Shown piece by piece: positions 16,711-21,097 of a stretch of 21,097 nucleotides of DNA (positions within the stretch are counted from its first letter, which is position 1; the number at the start of each line of letters is the position of its first letter). The translations under genes were made by a program, and so were the position numbers. Under the pieces are notes generated by a model. It made no database searches and was not told where the DNA came from. It was given only the letters and a program-made list of their open reading frames with translations. Origin of the DNA: J088 sp003695505 [NCBI: Candidatus Dadabacteria bacterium] (lineage in GTDB: Bacteria > J088); contig RFIY01000127.1 in the NCBI GenBank assembly GCA_003695505.1, positions 1 through 21,097 of the forward strand, read 5' to 3'.

Positions 16711-17490
16711 ATGTTGCCAGATCTTCAGGGATTCGCCATCCGCGGTCTTCCGCGCATTCAGCCCGGTGATGATCTTGCAGTTCTGATCGGGGATGCGCTG
16801 GCTTCCACCGTCGTCCCGATGGACGGCGATATCATCACGATCACATCGAAGGTGGTCTCGCGAGCAGAGGGGCGTTTCGTTGCGCTGGATTCGGTCGAGC
16901 CTGGCGACACGGCGCGAAGCATCGCTGTCGAAACAGGCAAAGATCCGCGGCTGGTTGAGCTGATCTTGCGCGAAAGTTCGTACATTTCCAGGAAACACCC
17001 CGGAGTTCTGATTGTGCGCCATCGCCTGGGCCTGGTATCTGCCAACGCAGCGATTGACCGCAGCAACGTCGGCATCCCTGATGGAGCCGAACAGCAGGAA
17101 TGGGTGTTACTGCTGCCGGAAGACCCCGATCGCAGCGCAGCGCGCCTGCACGCGGCGCTGTTTCGTAGATTCGGCCTGTCGCGCCTGGGAATCGTCATCA
17201 CGGATTCCTTTGGACGCCCGTTCCGTCGAGGCACCACCGGCGTGGCGATCGGCGCGGCCGGAATCCCTGTTCTGGATGACCAGCGTGGTCTGCCGGATCT
17301 GGACGGGCGCACCATGGAGGCCACGCTCGTCGCATTTGCAGATCAGGTTGCGGCGGCAGCCGAGCTGTTAACGGGGCAGGGCCGGGAGGGTATACCGGTG
17401 ACACTCTTGCGCGGCCTGACCTGGCCCGCCGGCGAAGCAGACAGCGCATCCGCCCTTTGCAGGGTCCCAGAAGAGGATCTGTACCTGTGA
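16711..17490 (+). CDS. cofE: Coenzyme F420-0:L-glutamate ligase
   Basis: CofE adds L-glutamate residues to F420-0 using GTP, the last step of coenzyme F420 assembly. The 259-aa protein matches CofE throughout: IQPGDDLAVLI, DGDIITITSKVVSRAEGR (38-55), ILRESSYISR, SANAAIDRSN, LLPEDPDRSAARL, GIVITDSFGRPFRRGTTG, AIGAAGIPVL and ADQVAAAAELLTGQ. It has no C-terminal nitroreductase-like domain, unlike actinobacterial FbiB, so it cannot itself reduce dehydro-F420-0. ATG 16711 is the first start in frame. Its TGA overlaps the cofD GTG. Confidence 0.93.
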   Translation: MLPDLQGFAIRGLPRIQPGDDLAVLIGDALASTVVPMDGDIITITSKVVSRAEGRFVALDSVEPGDTARSIAVETGKDPRLVELILRESSYISRKHPGVLIVRHRLGLVSANAAIDRSNVGIPDGAEQQEWVLLLPEDPDRSAARLHAALFRRFGLSRLGIVITDSFGRPFRRGTTGVAIGAAGIPVLDDQRGLPDLDGRTMEATLVAFADQVAAAAELLTGQGREGIPVTLLRGLTWPAGEADSASALCRVPEEDLYL

Positions 17491-18395
17491 AACTCGTCTA
17501 TCTGGGCGGTGGCGTCGGCGGCGCGAAGCTCCTGCAGGGGCTGGCGGCGGAATGTCCGCCAGAGAACCTGACCGCGATCATCAACACCGGTGACGACTTC
17601 GAACACTGGGGGCTGTGGATCAGTCCGGATATTGACACCTCCATGTATACGCTGGCGGGCGTCATCGATCCGGTCAAGGGCTGGGGCCGCGCAGAAGAAT
17701 CCTGGAACGTGTTCGAAGAGATGAAAGCGCTCGGTGCAGAAGACTGGTTTTTGCTGGGGGACCGCGATATGGCGGTTCATCTGGAACGTACACGCCGTCT
17801 TCGCACCGGTTCGTCACTGACGGAAGTCACGCAACATCTCTGCCAGGCTTTCGGCGTCAAGGTGCGGTTATTGCCAATGACCGACAAGCCACGCGCGACG
17901 TGGATGCACCTTGCGGATGGACGCGACATGCCCTTTCAGGACTGGCTGGTCAAAGAGGGCGGGGTGCCTCCGGTCGCGTATGTCGAATATCGCGGCACGG
18001 ATGCGCCGTCGCCGCAAGTGCTTGCGGCACTGGATGCGGCGGACGCCGTGATTGTTGGGCCATCCAATCCATGGGTCTCGATCTTGCCGATGACGACGCT
18101 GCGCGGCGTCGCGGAGCGTTTGAAGCGCCTGCCGGTCATCGCGGTCAGCCCGATCATCGCAGGGACAGCCGTCAAAGGGCCGCTCGTCTCGATGATTGCA
18201 TCCATTTTGCAACAACAGGCCACCCCCGATGCGGTGTTTTCGCTGTATGCGGGCTGGCTTGACACGGGCGTGATTGACGTCCAGGATGCACCCGATCGCG
18301 AGCAGCCCGGGCGCATCGCAGCGCCAATCCTGCTGCCCGATCTGGCCGCCCGAAGGCATCTGGCGCGGCGGCTTCTCGATATACTGGGAGCCTGA
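17487..18395 (+). CDS. cofD: 2-phospho-L-lactate (phospho-acid) transferase of F420 synthesis
   Basis: CofD transfers the phospho-acid moiety from its GDP-activated form (made by CofC) to the deazaflavin FO. Strong signatures are VYLGGGVGGAKLLQGL at the N-terminus, NTGDDFEHWGLWISPDIDT, MYTLAG, LLGDRDMAVHLERT, LRTG, GPSNPWVSI and AVSPIIAGTAVKGP. Using GTG 17487, which overlaps the cofE stop as GTGA, the protein is 302 aa, the family's usual size; a TTG 30 bases upstream would only add non-family residues. Whether the product is F420-0, dehydro-F420-0 or the 3-phosphoglycerate form depends on CofC. Confidence 0.94.
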   Translation: MKLVYLGGGVGGAKLLQGLAAECPPENLTAIINTGDDFEHWGLWISPDIDTSMYTLAGVIDPVKGWGRAEESWNVFEEMKALGAEDWFLLGDRDMAVHLERTRRLRTGSSLTEVTQHLCQAFGVKVRLLPMTDKPRATWMHLADGRDMPFQDWLVKEGGVPPVAYVEYRGTDAPSPQVLAALDAADAVIVGPSNPWVSILPMTTLRGVAERLKRLPVIAVSPIIAGTAVKGPLVSMIASILQQQATPDAVFSLYAGWLDTGVIDVQDAPDREQPGRIAAPILLPDLAARRHLARRLLDILGA

Positions 18396-18396
18396 A

Positions 18397-18993
18397 TTGG
18401 AGCCGGATATATCGATCCTCGCGAAGGATCTGCCCGAAGCGAAGCAACGCCTGCGATCGCGTCTCGGATGGGCGGGCGCACATGCCTTCGCTGAGCAATG
18501 CCTCCGCCACGTCATTCGCTGCGTGCTGTCGTCCGGGCAGGTCAACCGGGTCCGGGTCGTGACCAACGGCACGCTCACTGCGGCAGTTGCGACGGAGGAG
18601 GGGGCCAATGTCTGGTTTCAGCGTAGCGAGGGACTCGGTAACGCTGCACAAGAAGCCTTGCAACTGGCTCCTGAACGACATCGCATCATACTGATGGCAG
18701 ACTTGCCGTGCCTGACGCCGACAGATGTACAAACGTTGGTCACAAACGTTGGCGCTGCGCAACTGACACTTGTGGCGGATCGACACCTCAACGGGCTCAA
18801 TGGCCTCGTTGTCGCGCCAGGCGTCTCGTTTTTCCCCGAGCTCGGTTTTGGTGATGGGCTGTTGCGGAACCGCAAACTGGCAGAAGGCGCCCGGCTGAAC
18901 TGGAACGAGTGGCATTCGCCCGGACTCGCTTTTGATTGTGACAATGCGTCGGACTTTGAAGCATTTCTGGCTGCCCGTACCGCCCGAATCTGA
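18397..18993 (+). CDS. cofC: CofC-like phospho-acid guanylyltransferase of F420 synthesis
   Basis: CofC/FbiD activates a phospho-acid (2-phospholactate, phosphoenolpyruvate or 3-phosphoglycerate, depending on lineage) with GTP for CofD. The 198-aa nucleotidyltransferase has LAKDLPEAKQRLRSRL at the start, GLGNAAQEAL (79-88), ADLPCLTPTD (101-110) and a C-terminal FDCDNASDFEAFL with Asp180 and Asp182. Two usual motifs are changed: the GGTNAL-like loop reads NGLNGL (132-137) and the FGxGSFxxH segment reads FGDGLLRNR (151-159). The start is TTG 18397, one base after the cofD stop, with GGGAG six bases before it. The position after cofE and cofD supports the function, but the substrate may not be the standard one. 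The last 50 bases overlap the next gene. Confidence 0.83.
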   Translation: MEPDISILAKDLPEAKQRLRSRLGWAGAHAFAEQCLRHVIRCVLSSGQVNRVRVVTNGTLTAAVATEEGANVWFQRSEGLGNAAQEALQLAPERHRIILMADLPCLTPTDVQTLVTNVGAAQLTLVADRHLNGLNGLVVAPGVSFFPELGFGDGLLRNRKLAEGARLNWNEWHSPGLAFDCDNASDFEAFLAARTARI

Positions 18994-19747
18994 ACCGCGA
19001 CGAATCGTTTCGCTGGTTCCGGGGTTGACCGAATTGTACGTTCGGGCCTGTGGGCCTGAAACGACCGTGGTAGGACGCACGCGCTACTGCACCGAGCCAG
19101 AGCAACTGGTTTCGCGGATCCCGGTCGTCGGCGGCACGAAAGATCCCGCTATCGACGATGTCATCCGCCTCGCGCCGGATCTCGTGATCGCGAGTCGAGA
19201 AGAGAACCGCCGCGAAGACGTTGAAGCGATCGCTGATGCTGCGCCGGTTCTCGTGTCAGATATCTGCAATCTCGACGATTTATGTGACCTTCTGCACCTG
19301 AGCGCGCAGACATTTCCATCGTCGGCCCGGCGTTTTCAGGCGCTGAATAAGCTGATCAACGACGCGATCGCGGCCTGCCGCGCCCTCTCTCCGTCCCGTC
19401 CGATCCCCGTTGCCTATCTGATCTGGCGAAATCCGTGGATGGTGGCCGGTGGAGACACCTTCATCCATTCAGTGCTGGATACCGTCGGCTACCGGAACGT
19501 CTTTGCGCAACGGCCTCGCTATCCGGCCGTCACTGCAGAAGAGCTGCGCACGAGCGGGGCCAGGCTGCTTCTGCTCAGCAGTGAACCGTTTCCGTTCACC
19601 GCCGCACATGCCAGGGAACTCGAGGACGCAACAGGTTTGCCGACGGCGCCAATCAACGGGCGTGATGCGAGCTGGTACAGCGCCAGCACTCCTGCCGCGC
19701 TGCTCGCACTTCTGCGCCAACGACTGGAACTGGGCGGCGACGGTTGA
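18944..19747 (+). CDS. Cytosolic helical-backbone metal-receptor protein (BtuF-like)
   Basis: The 267-aa product has the BtuF/Peripla_BP_2 fold: RRIVSLVPGLTELY at the start of the domain, VVGRTRYC, VPVVGG-type segment followed by GTKDP, RLAPDLVIASREENRREDVE, the long linker helix around the middle, YLIWRNPWMVAGGDTFIHSV, and ELRTSGARLLLLSSEPFPF. There is no signal peptide or lipobox, and no ABC transporter genes are nearby, so it probably stays in the cytoplasm. It matches the known subfamily of signal-less homologues with a RxxPWMxxGxDTxIH motif, whose ligand is unclear (cobalamin or another cofactor is possible). The start is uncertain: ATG 18944 (overlapping cofC by 50 bases) or TTG 18932, neither with a good ribosome site. 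Confidence 0.78.
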   Translation: MRRTLKHFWLPVPPESEPRRIVSLVPGLTELYVRACGPETTVVGRTRYCTEPEQLVSRIPVVGGTKDPAIDDVIRLAPDLVIASREENRREDVEAIADAAPVLVSDICNLDDLCDLLHLSAQTFPSSARRFQALNKLINDAIAACRALSPSRPIPVAYLIWRNPWMVAGGDTFIHSVLDTVGYRNVFAQRPRYPAVTAEELRTSGARLLLLSSEPFPFTAAHARELEDATGLPTAPINGRDASWYSASTPAALLALLRQRLELGGDG

Positions 19748-19770
19748 GCGCTGCCGCGCAATAGTCCGGA

Positions 19771-20991
19771 TCAGTCGCGGTAAAACTGGTGGTACGCTTG
19801 CGGCAGATCCTGCCATGGAGGCAGTGGCGGGGGCGGGGCGCTGTTGTAGGTGTTCCAGAACAGGGCGGGGCCAGCTTGCGGCTGTGACAAAGCGAGCAGG
19901 GCGGCCATGGTCTTGGACGTGTATGTGTCTTCGAGCGGAATGCCTTCCAGCTCCCAGACGAGACGACGTGCCGCGACGCCCTCCGGTGTCGGGGAGCCGT
20001 ACCCATCGCCGAGGAATCTGTCCTCAAGCCGCACCTCCGCTCTTGACACGGAAGGAATCTCGAGATCCGGGGCGGCGTCGGAAATCAATTCGAGCGCGGC
20101 GTTTGCCAGCCAGGCCACGGAAAATCGTGTAATTGCGGGTGAGGGGACGATCTGCACGCCAATCACCTCGACCGGAAACGCCGCAAGGCGGAAGCCTGCG
20201 ATCAGACCGGCCAATGTGCCTCCGGAACCTGCAGCCACATACATCCGGGCAGGCATGGGCGCATCGCCGCATCGGACCTGTTGAGCGAACTCCAGAGCCG
20301 CATCGACGTAACCAAGCGTACCGACCGGCGATGATCCGCCCATCCAGATCAGCCCGGGCCGTGCCCTGGGCAGGTGTTCCAGTCTGTTCCATCCCCGCAG
20401 CACCGCGAACGGCAACGTCCACTCGGCCCGCGCAAGCACTCTCTGCGGCTTCCAGAGTTGCTGCCAGCGCATCATTTGCCGCACATGTTCGGTCACGGGC
20501 TGCGGAAACTGTACCAGCATCGCGGGCCAGCCCAACGTGCTTGCTGTCGCCGCCACGCTACAGCAGTGATGGCTGCCGATACCACCCATTGTCAGCACCG
20601 CATTGCGTTGATTCGCCGCAAGATCTGAAAAGAGGAATTCGTTCTTGCGCGCCTTGTTGCCACCGTAGAGCGGGCTGGTCAGGTCGTCGCGTTTGATCCA
20701 GATGTCTGCGCCGACGCGCCGGCTGAGATGTTCTAACCGGTGACATGGCGTCGGACGCGCGATCAACGACATCCACGGGAGGCGCTGTTGAATCCGCTCG
20801 TCCAGGCCGAACAATGGCGGCAGGGGATCGACCGCCCGCCGCAGCACCGAGTGATCCCCAGAATTTCGAAATGATGATGTGACGGGCTTCGCCGCGTTGG
20901 CATTTGCAACTCGGCCGATGATGGCAGACGCTGCCGCGCCGCCGCCAAGGATGCGCAAGACCGAGCGCCGCGAAAGGTGCGGCGCCTTCAT
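19771..20991 (-). CDS. Tat-exported PLP enzyme, D-cysteine desulfhydrase/ACC deaminase family
   Basis: A 406-aa fold type II PLP protein. The N-terminus is a Tat signal: SRRSVLR (7-13), a Gly/Ala-rich hydrophobic core, and a likely cleavage after ANA at about residue 33. The catalytic part has IKRDDLTSPLYGGNKARKNE with the Schiff-base Lys113, the phosphate loop GSGGTLAG, GYGSPTPEG, and DTYTSKTMAAL. The QSNH segment usual in D-cysteine desulfhydrase and ACC deaminase is GSHH here (139-142), followed by two Cys. The substrate is therefore uncertain. ATG 20991 gives a normal Tat signal; a GTG at 21018 would only lengthen it. It is convergent with the BtuF-like gene with 23 bases between the stops. 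Confidence 0.83.
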   Translation of the reverse strand: MKAPHLSRRSVLRILGGGAAASAIIGRVANANAAKPVTSSFRNSGDHSVLRRAVDPLPPLFGLDERIQQRLPWMSLIARPTPCHRLEHLSRRVGADIWIKRDDLTSPLYGGNKARKNEFLFSDLAANQRNAVLTMGGIGSHHCCSVAATASTLGWPAMLVQFPQPVTEHVRQMMRWQQLWKPQRVLARAEWTLPFAVLRGWNRLEHLPRARPGLIWMGGSSPVGTLGYVDAALEFAQQVRCGDAPMPARMYVAAGSGGTLAGLIAGFRLAAFPVEVIGVQIVPSPAITRFSVAWLANAALELISDAAPDLEIPSVSRAEVRLEDRFLGDGYGSPTPEGVAARRLVWELEGIPLEDTYTSKTMAALLALSQPQAGPALFWNTYNSAPPPPLPPWQDLPQAYHQFYRD

Positions 20992-21072
20992 GCGCTCGAA
21001 TGAGCTACCAGCAGGCACTGCGCAACGGACTGGTTGAACAAGCGCAACAGGGCGGATGCCTGCATATGTGAT

Positions 21073-21092
21073 TTGACATAATATACATTATG
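21073..21092. promoter_or_regulatory. AT-rich palindrome with promoter-like boxes upstream of the PLP gene
   Basis: CATAAT (21077-21082) and ATTATG (21087-21092) are exact reverse complements separated by ATAC, an operator-like dyad in otherwise GC-rich DNA. A perfect TTGACA at 21073-21078 points rightwards out of the window and overlaps the left arm. On the minus strand TATATT (21085-21080) or TATTAT (21083-21078) could be the -10 of the PLP-enzyme gene, about 90 bases before its ATG. This looks like a shared divergent control site, but the right-hand gene is not visible. The stretch 20992-21072 holds nothing else I can recognise. Confidence 0.4.
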
Positions 21093-21097
21093 CGCAG

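Noticed and set aside
17457-17486. TTG start 30 bases upstream for cofD
   Set aside because: The added residues lie before the GGGVGGAK strand and are unlike CofD; the GTGA overlap with cofE fits the pattern of the operon.
1-21097. CRISPR arrays, tRNA genes, insertion sequences, long repeats
   Set aside because: No spaced direct repeats, cloverleaf-like segments, transposase motifs or terminal inverted repeats were seen by eye; a tRNAscan or repeat search could still find something subtle.

Overview
This is a dense, GC-rich bacterial chromosome segment with almost no non-coding DNA. The organism is a diderm: there are two lipoproteins, one a LpoA-type penicillin-binding-protein activator, one Tat-exported enzyme, and a class 2 (membrane, quinone-linked) dihydroorotate dehydrogenase. 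The gene families point to a proteobacterium in the broad sense. The phosphoglycerate-mutase-like homoserine kinase next to hom and the style of the LpoA-like protein recall deltaproteobacterial-grade lineages more than model Gammaproteobacteria, but taxonomy cannot be fixed from this sequence alone. No transposase, integrase, tRNA, rRNA or CRISPR array was seen.

Layout. (1) 1-1159, plus strand: a possible gene tail, then pyrD. (2) 4121-1150, minus strand: a tightly overlapped operon coaBC-tgt-xseB-RNase H (coenzyme A synthesis, queuosine in tRNA, exonuclease VII small subunit, RNase H) whose last gene overlaps pyrD tail to tail. (3) 4122-4274: divergent control region. (4) 4275-6140: lpoA-like lipoprotein. 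(5) 6252-19747, plus strand: a run of thirteen genes with stop/start overlaps or short gaps. It starts with a TATAAT promoter and a perfect 8-bp hairpin leader and reads alaC - hom - ApgM-like homoserine kinase - GlpX-like protein - trmH - gltX - cysS - AmgK-like sugar kinase - pectinacetylesterase-like lipoprotein - cofE - cofD - cofC - cytosolic BtuF-like metal-receptor protein. (6) 20991-19771, minus strand: a Tat-signal PLP enzyme of the D-cysteine desulfhydrase/ACC deaminase fold, followed at the right edge by an AT-rich palindrome and a TTGACA box.

How the genes work together: alaC, hom and the ApgM-like kinase form an amino-acid module (alanine/pyruvate transamination, then aspartate semialdehyde to homoserine to O-phosphohomoserine); thrC is not in the window. 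TrmH, GltX and CysS serve tRNA modification and charging. CofC, CofD and CofE are the last steps of coenzyme F420 assembly (activated phospho-acid, transfer to FO, glutamylation), so this bacterium probably makes F420; the FO synthase is not here.

Most unusual points: the GlpX-like protein keeps the class II fructose-bisphosphatase fold and its C-terminal substrate half but has lost most metal and catalytic residues of its N-terminal half; CofC departs from the family at two substrate-site motifs; and the exported PLP enzyme has an altered QSNH motif.
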